Shown here: positions 1 to 5,767 of the stretch, piece by piece
Numbering within the stretch: position 1 is the stretch's first letter
How the letters are laid out: each line of letters opens with the position of its first letter
Assembly (NCBI GenBank): GCA_030691665.1
Contig: JAUYDU010000065.1
Coordinates: 1-12,008, forward strand
Direction of reading: 5' to 3'
Source: Chloroflexota bacterium
Lineage (GTDB): Bacteria; Chloroflexota; Dehalococcoidia; SM23-28-2
DNA length: 12,008 nt
The notes under the pieces: model-generated
Database searches by the model: none
What the model was told of the DNA's origin: nothing
What the model saw: only the letters and a program-made list of their open reading frames with translations
Position numbers and translations under genes: made by a program

Positions 1-69
1 GTCCAGCTCGCCATCTATGCCAGTCGCCGTGGAGGCAGCGGCAAAGGTAGTCTAGGCGCTCGCCCATAG
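1..69 (+). CDS. Possible C-terminal end of an upstream gene (partial)
   Basis: Frame 1 is open from the window edge to a TAG at 67-69, giving about 22 residues beginning VQLAIYASRRGG. An intrinsic terminator starts 29 bases after this stop, which is where one would expect it if a + strand gene ends here. The other two forward frames also close nearby (48-50 and 53-55), and I cannot decide between them by composition, so the frame is a guess. The fragment is too short to recognise a family. Confidence 0.3.
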   Translation, partial: VQLAIYASRRGGSGKGSLGARP

Positions 70-97
70 TTCTCGGTCGCGGCACGCTCTCCTCTTT

Positions 98-133
98 GGG
101 GCCCTATCCTGAGCGATAGGGCCCCTTCCTTTT
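98..133 (+). terminator. Strong intrinsic (Rho-independent) terminator
   Basis: A perfect 11-bp stem, GGGGCCCTATC at 98-108 and GATAGGGCCCC at 115-125, encloses a 6-base loop and is followed by TTCCTTTT at 126-133. It ends transcription arriving from the left edge and so separates the upstream unit from the receiver/cytochrome cluster, which must have its own promoter after this point. Confidence 0.9.
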
Positions 134-138
134 CGGGC

Positions 139-258
139 CTAGCGCTGCGCCTAGTGTTTCTAGACAAACGTCTAGGGAGTCGAGGGCCAGCCTAGGCCCT
201 TTTATTTCTGAAAATGAATCTGGAACACGATTACGCGCTAGCAGGAGCTAGGCCTAGC
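139..258. promoter_or_regulatory. CTAG-rich palindromic leader/operator region
   Basis: Eight CTAG tetranucleotides fall within 119 bases (starting at 139, 151, 160, 172, 192, 238, 248 and 254). Several sit in larger dyads: CTAGAC-4-GTCTAG at 160-175, GCCTAGGC at 190-197, GCTAGC at 237-242 and the perfect 12-mer GCTAGGCCTAGC at 247-258. The region lies between an upstream terminator and the first gene of the cluster, where the cluster promoter should be. No convincing -35/-10 pair is visible. A multi-site operator is the natural reading, but no regulator can be assigned. Confidence 0.45.
183..207 (+). terminator. Weak terminator-like hairpin in the leader
   Basis: AGGGCC at 183-188 pairs with GGCCCT at 195-200 around a 6-base loop, followed by TTTATTT. 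The 6-bp stem is short, so this could be a weak terminator, an attenuator ahead of the receiver gene, or chance. One CTAG of the operator-like cluster lies in its loop and 3' arm. Confidence 0.35.
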
Positions 259-287
259 ATGAACTTAGAAGGGAGTCGGAGAGGGCA

Positions 288-656
288 ATGAAGAAGCAGC
301 AGATTTTCATCCTGTATTCACATGCCCTGTTCGCCCGCGGGGTGGAGAGGATGCTCAAGGGCAGGCGGGGACTGCAAATAGTGGGCATGGAAGCCAATTG
401 GGCTAGAGGGATCGAGACCATCGCTAGCCTCCACCCGGAGGTGGTGATCGTCGACAGCGACAACGGCGGCATGGGCTCCCTGGCGATGGCCAAGGAGATC
501 ATGGAGAGAAGTCCCTGCACCAAGGTCATCGCCCTCACCCTGAACGACAACAAGATGCACCTTTACGATGCCAGAGAATCGCCGGCCACGGGCGTGGAGG
601 ACCTCCTACGTGCTATCCGTGAAGGCAACAGAGGCAAGCGGAGGAGTGAGCGATGA
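288..656 (+). CDS. Standalone degenerate response-regulator receiver protein
   Basis: The 122-residue product aligns with the receiver domain of NarL/FixJ regulators and, position for position, with the first 89 residues of the complete regulator at 7734-8393. The phosphoacceptor Asp56 (VVIVDSDN) and the conserved Thr84 are present. The acidic pair that binds magnesium is replaced by Tyr10-Ser11, and about 12 residues around the conserved lysine are missing between DNK(87-89) and the last helix (EDLLRAIREG). There is no DNA-binding domain; the protein ends in a short basic tail. It is therefore unlikely to be phosphorylated normally and may act by protein contact, for example with the kinase or regulator further along, or it may be decaying. 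GGAGAGGG lies just 2 bases before the ATG, with GGGAG 12 bases before it. Its stop overlaps the next start (ATGA). Confidence 0.75.
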   Translation: MKKQQIFILYSHALFARGVERMLKGRRGLQIVGMEANWARGIETIASLHPEVVIVDSDNGGMGSLAMAKEIMERSPCTKVIALTLNDNKMHLYDARESPATGVEDLLRAIREGNRGKRRSER

Positions 657-892
657 GTGTACTGATGCTGGCTCTGGTGGTGGTGTGCTACGGGACGCTG
701 ACCGTCGTCGGTTTGCGGCTGATCGTGTCCAGTGTGGCGGGCTTGCTGGTGCACGACCAGGCGCCGTCTGGGCGTGATGGCTCCGCCGATGACCCCTCGC
801 TGGCAGATATTGTCGCCTATGCCCTGCTGACGGTGGTGGGGTTGTTCCTGGTGGCCCAGGGAATAGCGATGCCGTTGTTTGCCTTCGGCTAG
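653..892 (+). CDS. Small two-helix membrane protein A
   Basis: The 79-residue protein has two hydrophobic segments (about 4-32 and 50-77) joined by a short hydrophilic, partly acidic loop. The first helix carries GTLTVVGLRL, which resembles SLTAVGIYL and SLVATGLFL in the next two small genes, so the three look like diverged copies. The start overlaps the stop of the receiver gene as ATGA, with GGAGGAG at 641-647 as ribosome binding site, which suggests translational coupling. I recognise no named family. Its place just ahead of membrane cytochrome genes suggests an accessory or assembly role in the same complex, which is inference only. Confidence 0.7.
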   Translation: MSVLMLALVVVCYGTLTVVGLRLIVSSVAGLLVHDQAPSGRDGSADDPSLADIVAYALLTVVGLFLVAQGIAMPLFAFG

Positions 893-957
893 GAGAAGAG
901 ACAGTCGAAGGTGGTCATGAAGAGCGAGGCTGGCAACATAGGAGAAACGGAGTAGGG

Positions 958-1215
958 ATGATGGAACCGCTGGCTATCTTGATACTGTTTGCCTCTTTCT
1001 GGTCGCTGACAGCGGTAGGGATATATCTGCTGGTGGTAGGGCTTGGCAAGATCCGCAGTCATGTCGGCGTCTGGCGGACCAGCAACGGGGGGGAAGGGTT
1101 CGCTCCCTCTGGCCGGCGACTGGTCATGGCTGGCGACGCCGCCCTCCTCCTGTTGGGACTGGTGCTGGCGTTCGCCGGCATCTTCTTCTCCTACATCGTG
1201 GTGTATGGCCGTTGA
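958..1215 (+). CDS. Small two-helix membrane protein B
   Basis: The 85-residue protein has hydrophobic segments at about 5-30 and 59-82, separated by a glycine- and arginine-containing loop (KIRSHVGVWR to GRR). The motif FWSLTAVGIYLL in helix 1 matches FWSLVATGLFLA in protein C, and both have a G-[LIK]-R end to that helix, so B and C are clear relatives. The positively charged loop suggests it faces the cytoplasm with both ends outside. GGAG at 949-952 serves either ATG 958 or ATG 961; the second has the more usual spacing, so the true protein may be one residue shorter. Function unknown. Confidence 0.7.
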   Translation: MMEPLAILILFASFWSLTAVGIYLLVVGLGKIRSHVGVWRTSNGGEGFAPSGRRLVMAGDAALLLLGLVLAFAGIFFSYIVVYGR

Positions 1216-1248
1216 GGGATGCCCTGGAGAGGAACAGTGAACAAGCAT

Positions 1249-1338
1249 CCCCCAGCGGCCAGTCGGCACAGTTGATTCGCACACTCGGGCGGCGAAGCCG
1301 CTACTGGGGGCTTGCCCGGCTCGCCGGCGCAGGCCCCC
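1249..1338 (+). promoter_or_regulatory. Structured spacer with alternative hairpins
   Basis: The 171-base gap between proteins B and C can fold in two mutually exclusive ways. GGGGG at 1306-1310 can pair with CCCCC at 1249-1253, extended by CAG/CTG and CGGC/GCCG to give an 11-bp stem with a CTA bulge. It can instead pair with CCCCC at 1334-1338. A small GCGGC-GAA-GCCGC hairpin (1289-1301) competes with part of the first fold. There is no U-tract, so this is not an ordinary terminator. An mRNA processing or stability element, or an attenuation-like switch, is possible. It matches no riboswitch class I know. Confidence 0.35.
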
Positions 1339-1386
1339 GATGTTGACGGCGGAGAACAAAGATAAGGAATGGGAGGTAACGCTGTC

Positions 1387-1635
1387 ATGCAAATCATGGG
1401 GACGGGCTTTCTGGTATTCGGTTTCTGGTCCCTGGTGGCGACCGGGCTGTTTCTGGCCTTCTCGGCGCTGGGCGGGCTTAGGGGCAGGGAGCGGGTTGTC
1501 CCCTTCATCCCTGTGGCTACGGCTGCCCAGGGCTGGCGCCGACCGGCGGCCATCGCCATGGGAGTGATCCTCACGGTGGTGGGGGCTGCCATGGTGCTGT
1601 CCGGCATCTACGGGGTGTTTGCCACTGTCTACTAG
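1387..1635 (+). CDS. Small two-helix membrane protein C
   Basis: From ATG 1387 the product is 82 residues, starting MQIMGTGFLVF. This start is preferred over the in-frame ATG at 1369 because GGGAGGT at 1371-1377 gives an ideal 9-base spacing to 1387. Two hydrophobic segments (about 4-26 and 54-80) flank a loop with several arginines. FWSLVATGLFL near the N-terminus and a glycine-rich second helix ending in VY make it the closest relative of protein B. It lies 52 bases before the first nine-haem cytochrome gene, so it is probably co-transcribed with it. No family recognised; an accessory subunit of the cytochrome complex is a guess. Confidence 0.7.
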   Translation: MQIMGTGFLVFGFWSLVATGLFLAFSALGGLRGRERVVPFIPVATAAQGWRRPAAIAMGVILTVVGAAMVLSGIYGVFATVY

Positions 1636-1687
1636 GGGCCTGAGGGGGCGGAGCGAGGTCATGTCTCTCACCTGATGGGTCGATGCG

Positions 1688-2809
1688 ATGAAATGTTGTG
1701 GCCGGTCAGCGCTGGTGGCTCTGGTCTCGGCTGGGCGGGCCGCAGGGCCCGCCCTGGCGGCGATGCTTATGGCTGCCGCCGTGAGCCTATTGGCGCTGGG
1801 TCTCAACCAATCGTCGTCGCGGGCGCAGGAACCGCCACCCGCCCCGGAGATCCCTCACGTGATCGCGGGGCACGAGACCTGCTTGGTTTGCCACGGCCCT
1901 GGTAGCGTGCGGCCTGCTCCTGCGGACCATGCGACTATCTCCGTCGAGACCTGTTCTGATTGCCACACGCCGGGGCCTCCGCCTCAGCTTCCGCCTGTGG
2001 AGGCGCCCGGGGGCGATGCCTATTGCCTCAATTGCCATCAGGACTCGACCATGACGGTGAGCCTGGACAGCGGGCAGACCCTGGCCCTTCGCGTCGATGG
2101 CAAGGCCCTGGCCGAGTCTGCCCACAGGGCCATGACCTGCAATACCTGTCACAGCGATAAGGGGGCCTATCCCCATGCCCCGGTCGAGCTGACCAGCCGG
2201 CTAGCGTACCGGGCTCGGGCGGTGCAGCTCTGCTCCCGATGCCACGCCACCGTGGCCGGTGCATACGCCGCCAGTGCCCATGCTGACTCGCTCCTATCCG
2301 GCAAGAGCGAGGGTGCCACCTGCTACGACTGCCATTCTGAGAATGGCTCGGCGCATTCTGTCCGCTCGGTTGCTGGGCCGCAAGCGCTGGTGCTGCCCAG
2401 GACTGTCCTCGACACCTGCGGCCGCTGCCATCCCGACGAGCTGGACAGCTACCTGGAGACGTCTCACGCCAAGGTGGTCCGATTCGGCAATCCGATGGGC
2501 GCGGCCACCTGTGTCACCTGTCACGACTCTCACGAGGTCAAGCGGGTAGAGGATCCAGAAGCGGGCCTGACCCGTGACAAGCTGGTAGCAGTATGCGCTA
2601 CCTGTCACTCGGGTGCTAACGATAACTTCGCCGCTGGCTGGGTGGGCCACAGAGGGGCGTCGCTCACCCGCTTTCCGGCAGTCTATTTCACTGAGCGCTT
2701 CTTCGTGTTCCTCACCGCCGTCGTGGTAGGTCTTGGGATCGTCCACGTGGAGCTGGACTTCTATCGCTGGCTGGCTGAGCGAAGCCGTAATGGTAAGGGG
2801 AGACGGTAA
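1688..2809 (+). CDS. Nine-haem membrane-anchored cytochrome c (module 1)
   Basis: The 373-residue protein carries nine CXXCH haem c sites at about 65, 89, 113, 151, 182, 212, 244, 275 and 303. A hydrophobic segment at 23-40 ending before SRA-QE acts as signal peptide, and a C-terminal anchor (about 336-357) is followed by a basic cytoplasmic tail. The haem domain is therefore outside the membrane. The next gene, 2 bases on, encodes a cytochrome b, so this is probably the c-type subunit of a quinol-oxidising complex. Nine c haems plus a b-type membrane domain matches Geobacter CbcL, where both parts are one chain. The conserved end (F-AGW-H...RFP-VYF-ERFFVF) is shared with the second copy at 3858. 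No strong ribosome binding site precedes ATG 1688; ATG 1763 is possible but would lose the basic start of the signal peptide. Confidence 0.9.
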   Translation: MKCCGRSALVALVSAGRAAGPALAAMLMAAAVSLLALGLNQSSSRAQEPPPAPEIPHVIAGHETCLVCHGPGSVRPAPADHATISVETCSDCHTPGPPPQLPPVEAPGGDAYCLNCHQDSTMTVSLDSGQTLALRVDGKALAESAHRAMTCNTCHSDKGAYPHAPVELTSRLAYRARAVQLCSRCHATVAGAYAASAHADSLLSGKSEGATCYDCHSENGSAHSVRSVAGPQALVLPRTVLDTCGRCHPDELDSYLETSHAKVVRFGNPMGAATCVTCHDSHEVKRVEDPEAGLTRDKLVAVCATCHSGANDNFAAGWVGHRGASLTRFPAVYFTERFFVFLTAVVVGLGIVHVELDFYRWLAERSRNGKGRR

Positions 2810-2811
2810 CC

Positions 2812-3855
2812 ATGTGTGCGATGACCGAGGCCGCCTCCCGCAAGGTGTCTGCACTGGAACGCCCGGGGCTTCCTGAGGAAGCCATGCAAGACGCCTACGT
2901 GGTGCGCTTCGACGCTCATCAGAGGGTCCAGCACATCCTTATGATCGGCAGCTTTCTGGTGCTGGCCCTGACCGGCCTTCCTCAAAAGTTCCCCGCCCTC
3001 GAGGTCTGCCAGTGGCTCATGGACGCCATGGGCGGCATCCAGACTGTGCGCTTCATTCATCGAATAGCCGCCGGCGTCATGATCTTCGATGGCATCTACC
3101 ACATCAGCTACGTGGCCTACACCGTGCTGGTGCTGCGACGCACAGGCCCCCTACGAATGATCCCCAGCCTCAAAGACGTTAGGGACGCCGTGCAAATGAC
3201 CCAGTACTTCCTGGGACTATCGGTCCAGAAGCCCAAGTTCGGGCGGTTTTCCTATCTGGAAAAGTTCGACTACTGGGCAGTGTTCTGGGGCATGGCGATA
3301 ATGGGCGGTTCAGGCCTCATCCTCCTGTTCCCGACGGCGGTCACCCGCGTTCTGCCAGGCCAGTTGGTGATCGCTGCCCTCAGGGCCCACAGCGACGAGG
3401 CCCTGTTGGCGGTGACCTGGATATTTGTGGTGCACTTATTCTATGCTCATCTGACGCCGCGGATCTTCCCCTTCAACCCAGCCATCTTCACCGGCCGCAT
3501 TCCCGCTCCTCGCTATCAAGAGGAGCATCCCCTGGAGTATGAGGAGCTGTTGGCAGCTGGTCTGATCGCTGTACCCCAGCCAATGGCAGCCTCTCGACCA
3601 GGGCCCCGCCCTGCCGTCGCGCTGGTTCGGTCGGAGGGTGAGGTGGGCCTGCCGCTCAGCGACGAGGACGCCGACCCGCCGTCAGACAGCGAGGAAGGGA
3701 GCCGCAGCGAGGGAGACGGGAGTTCGGCTGCCAGTGCCGGCGCCACGGCAGGATCGGCGGACGGGGCGCACTCTGAGGAGTCGTGTCCAGAGTCCCCGGC
3801 GGCCGACGCTCGCCAGGCAGAGCCCCGGCAGAAACGGAGAGGAGAGGCGGCGTAG
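2812..3855 (+). CDS. Cytochrome b subunit (b561/FdnI/HydC type) with long acidic tail (module 1)
   Basis: Residues 30-250 form a four-helix cytochrome b (helices about 42-58, 82-108, 154-174 and 184-212). Candidate haem-ligating or conserved histidines are His41, His83, His97, His193 and His208, and the signatures ALTGLPQKF and RFIHR are present. Such subunits bind two b haems and pass electrons between membrane quinols and a redox partner outside. Here the partner would be the nine-haem protein encoded just upstream. The start has AAGGGGAGA at 2795-2803 in good position. About 93 C-terminal residues (255-347) are low-complexity, rich in Ser, Glu, Asp, Ala and Pro, ending KRRGEAA. The paralogue at 4987 has only a short version, so the tail is an oddity and probably a disordered cytoplasmic extension. 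Confidence 0.88.
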   Translation: MCAMTEAASRKVSALERPGLPEEAMQDAYVVRFDAHQRVQHILMIGSFLVLALTGLPQKFPALEVCQWLMDAMGGIQTVRFIHRIAAGVMIFDGIYHISYVAYTVLVLRRTGPLRMIPSLKDVRDAVQMTQYFLGLSVQKPKFGRFSYLEKFDYWAVFWGMAIMGGSGLILLFPTAVTRVLPGQLVIAALRAHSDEALLAVTWIFVVHLFYAHLTPRIFPFNPAIFTGRIPAPRYQEEHPLEYEELLAAGLIAVPQPMAASRPGPRPAVALVRSEGEVGLPLSDEDADPPSDSEEGSRSEGDGSSAASAGATAGSADGAHSEESCPESPAADARQAEPRQKRRGEAA

Positions 3856-3857
3856 GC

Positions 3858-4976
3858 ATGGTGAGGATTGGTCCCCTCATTTTCCTGGGAGGGCTGGCTG
3901 CCGCCATGGTTCTGCTGGTGGCGACGGGCCGGCTGGCAACGATGGGCCACGCCGCAATGCCCGCTGCCGATCCGCCCCTAGCGTCAGGCTCTCGGACGGC
4001 CGCTGCCGACCGGGACTGCTTGACCTGCCACGGCGACCCGACCTTGAGCATGACCCTGGGCAGCGGGGAAACGATCTCCCTGTACGTGGACCGGGATGTC
4101 TACGGGCGCTCCGTTCACGGCGATAAGCTGAACTGCAACGACTGCCATGTGAGGAATCAGACCTATCCTCACTCCCCCCTCGAAGTGTACAGCGCCAGGG
4201 ATTTCGCCAGGGCGGAGTACGAGCTATGCAAGAGGTGCCACTTTGAGAACTACACCAGGACCCTCGACAGCGTTCACTACGAGCAGATGGCAGCAGGTAA
4301 CAGCGCCGCGCCCGTCTGCACCGACTGCCACACTGCGCACGAGGTGAAGCGACTGGAGGAGTCGCGCACCCAGATCGCCAAGACCTGTGCCGAATGCCAC
4401 GGCCAGATCTACGGCGAGTACGTCGAAAGCGTCCACGGCTCGGCGTTGGAGGCGGAGGATAATCCCGATGTGCCCGTGTGCATCACCTGCCACGGGGTTC
4501 ACGACATCCACAGCGCCACCACAGCCTCCTTCCGCCTAGGTTCCCTAGACCTGTGCAGCGAGTGCCACACGAACAAGGAGCTCATGGACAGGTATGGCAT
4601 ATCCTCAAACGTCTTGAAGACCTACCTGGACGACTTCCACGGCAAAACCGCCGGCTTCTACCAAAAGCAGTCCTCCGAGTTGTGGGTCCAGACGCCGGTA
4701 TGTATTGACTGCCATGGAGTCCACGACATCAGGGCAGTGGACGACCCCAACTCGCGGGTGATCAAGGAGAACCTGCTGACAACGTGTCGCCAGTGTCACC
4801 CCGATGCCAGTACCAACTTCCCCTCAGCCTGGCTATCTCACTACGAGCCGAGCCTGAAAAAGGCGCCGTTGGTCTACCTTGTAAGGGAATACTACCGCTT
4901 CCTCATTCCCGTCATGATAGGCGGGCTCCTCATGCACATCACACTGGATCTGTGGCGCTTGGCTCGCAACAGATGA
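3858..4976 (+). CDS. Nine-haem membrane-anchored cytochrome c (module 2)
   Basis: From ATG 3858 the product is 372 residues with nine CXXCH sites at about 54, 93, 124, 154, 177, 208, 233, 282 and 310. It has an N-terminal signal segment (4-24) and a C-terminal membrane anchor (about 345-365) ending LWRLARNR. An upstream GTG at 3783 in frame would overlap the previous gene and hide the signal peptide. ATG 3858 follows that gene's stop by 2 bases and has GGAGAGG about 11 bases before it. The protein is a paralogue of the product of 1688-2809: both share GD/QDSTMTVSLDSG-like and CH--HEVKR-E stretches and the F-SAWLSH---S---P-VY end. It probably transfers electrons from the cytochrome b encoded next to acceptors outside the membrane. 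Confidence 0.92.
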   Translation: MVRIGPLIFLGGLAAAMVLLVATGRLATMGHAAMPAADPPLASGSRTAAADRDCLTCHGDPTLSMTLGSGETISLYVDRDVYGRSVHGDKLNCNDCHVRNQTYPHSPLEVYSARDFARAEYELCKRCHFENYTRTLDSVHYEQMAAGNSAAPVCTDCHTAHEVKRLEESRTQIAKTCAECHGQIYGEYVESVHGSALEAEDNPDVPVCITCHGVHDIHSATTASFRLGSLDLCSECHTNKELMDRYGISSNVLKTYLDDFHGKTAGFYQKQSSELWVQTPVCIDCHGVHDIRAVDDPNSRVIKENLLTTCRQCHPDASTNFPSAWLSHYEPSLKKAPLVYLVREYYRFLIPVMIGGLLMHITLDLWRLARNR

Positions 4977-4986
4977 GGGAGAAGCG

Positions 4987-5766
4987 ATGAGGTCGCTGGA
5001 AACCGTCGTAGAGATCAAGAGGACCGCCCCCGCCGAGGAGCACGTTGTCCGCTTCAGCGTGAGCCAGCGCTTCGAACACTTCCTAACGATGATGTGCTTT
5101 CTTGTCCTGCTCCTGACGGGGTTGCCCCAGAAGTTCGATGAGGCCTCCCTTTCCGTCTGGATCGTCAACAGCCTGGGCGGCATAGACAACGTGCGTTTTC
5201 TCCACCGGGTGTTTGCCTGTGTGTTCATCTTCGGGTCCGTCTACCACCTAGGCGCCGTGGGATTGTCTCTGCTTCGGGGTCGCTTCAGACCGACCATGGT
5301 GCCCACCCTGCGCGACTTCGTCGATGCCCTTGCCATGCTTCGCTATTCTGTTGGCCTCAGCTCGGAAAAACCGGCGTTCGACCGATACGACTACCGCCAG
5401 AAGTTCGAGTACTGGGGCATCGTGTATGGTGGAGTGATCATGATCGTGACTGGCCTCACCCTGTGGTTCCCGACATACCTCACCCGGCTGCTACCCGGCG
5501 AGATTGTCCCCGCCGCCAAGGAGATGCATAGCGGCGAGGCCCTCCTGGCCTTGCTGGTCATAGTGACCTGGCACCTGTACAGCGTCATGCTCAGCCCCAC
5601 CCACTTCCCGGGCGATTGGTCCATCTTCACCGGCAGGATATCCAGAGAAAAGATGATAGAAGAGCACCCCCTGGAATACGCCCGACTTACGGCAGTGGGT
5701 CTGCCGGAGGGGCCAGCGGAGAACGAGGCGCCCGGCGCCGAGGATAACAGGCGGGAGCGAGTCTGA
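4987..5766 (+). CDS. Cytochrome b subunit (b561/FdnI/HydC type, module 2)
   Basis: The 259-residue protein is a paralogue of the product of 2812-3855. It shares EHVVRF-like N-terminal sequence, LLTGLPQKF, the NSLGGIDNVRFLHR block, the KF-YWG region, LPG, HSGEALLA and the EEHPLEYARL end. Four helices lie at about 31-48, 72-96, 142-161 and 180-202, with candidate haem or conserved histidines His31, His73, His87, His181 and His196. GAGGGAGAAG between the preceding stop and ATG 4987 is a good ribosome binding site. It lacks the long acidic tail of the first copy, ending about 20 charged residues after the core. With the preceding nine-haem gene it forms the second complete b/c module. Confidence 0.9.
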   Translation: MRSLETVVEIKRTAPAEEHVVRFSVSQRFEHFLTMMCFLVLLLTGLPQKFDEASLSVWIVNSLGGIDNVRFLHRVFACVFIFGSVYHLGAVGLSLLRGRFRPTMVPTLRDFVDALAMLRYSVGLSSEKPAFDRYDYRQKFEYWGIVYGGVIMIVTGLTLWFPTYLTRLLPGEIVPAAKEMHSGEALLALLVIVTWHLYSVMLSPTHFPGDWSIFTGRISREKMIEEHPLEYARLTAVGLPEGPAENEAPGAEDNRRERV

Positions 5767-5767
5767 G

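Noticed and set aside
28..51. Walker A-like GGSGKGS in the left-edge fragment
   Set aside because: The lysine is followed by Gly rather than Ser or Thr directly, the frame itself is uncertain, and a P-loop so close to a C-terminus would not be functional.
1660..1674. Four-codon ORF (ATG 1660 to TGA) with GAGG before it, upstream of the first cytochrome
   Set aside because: Too short to separate from chance, and it does not overlap the cytochrome start.
889..1806. 305-codon open frame on the - strand
   Set aside because: It overlaps two of the small membrane proteins and the signal peptide of the first cytochrome. Those have paralogous sequence, good ribosome binding sites and hydrophobic helices; the reverse frame is rich in Pro, Arg, His and Ser with no motif.
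3783..3857. GTG 3783 as start of the second nine-haem protein
   Set aside because: It would add 25 Arg/Gly-rich residues before the signal peptide and overlap the cytochrome b tail. ATG 3858 has a proper ribosome binding site and leaves a normal signal sequence.
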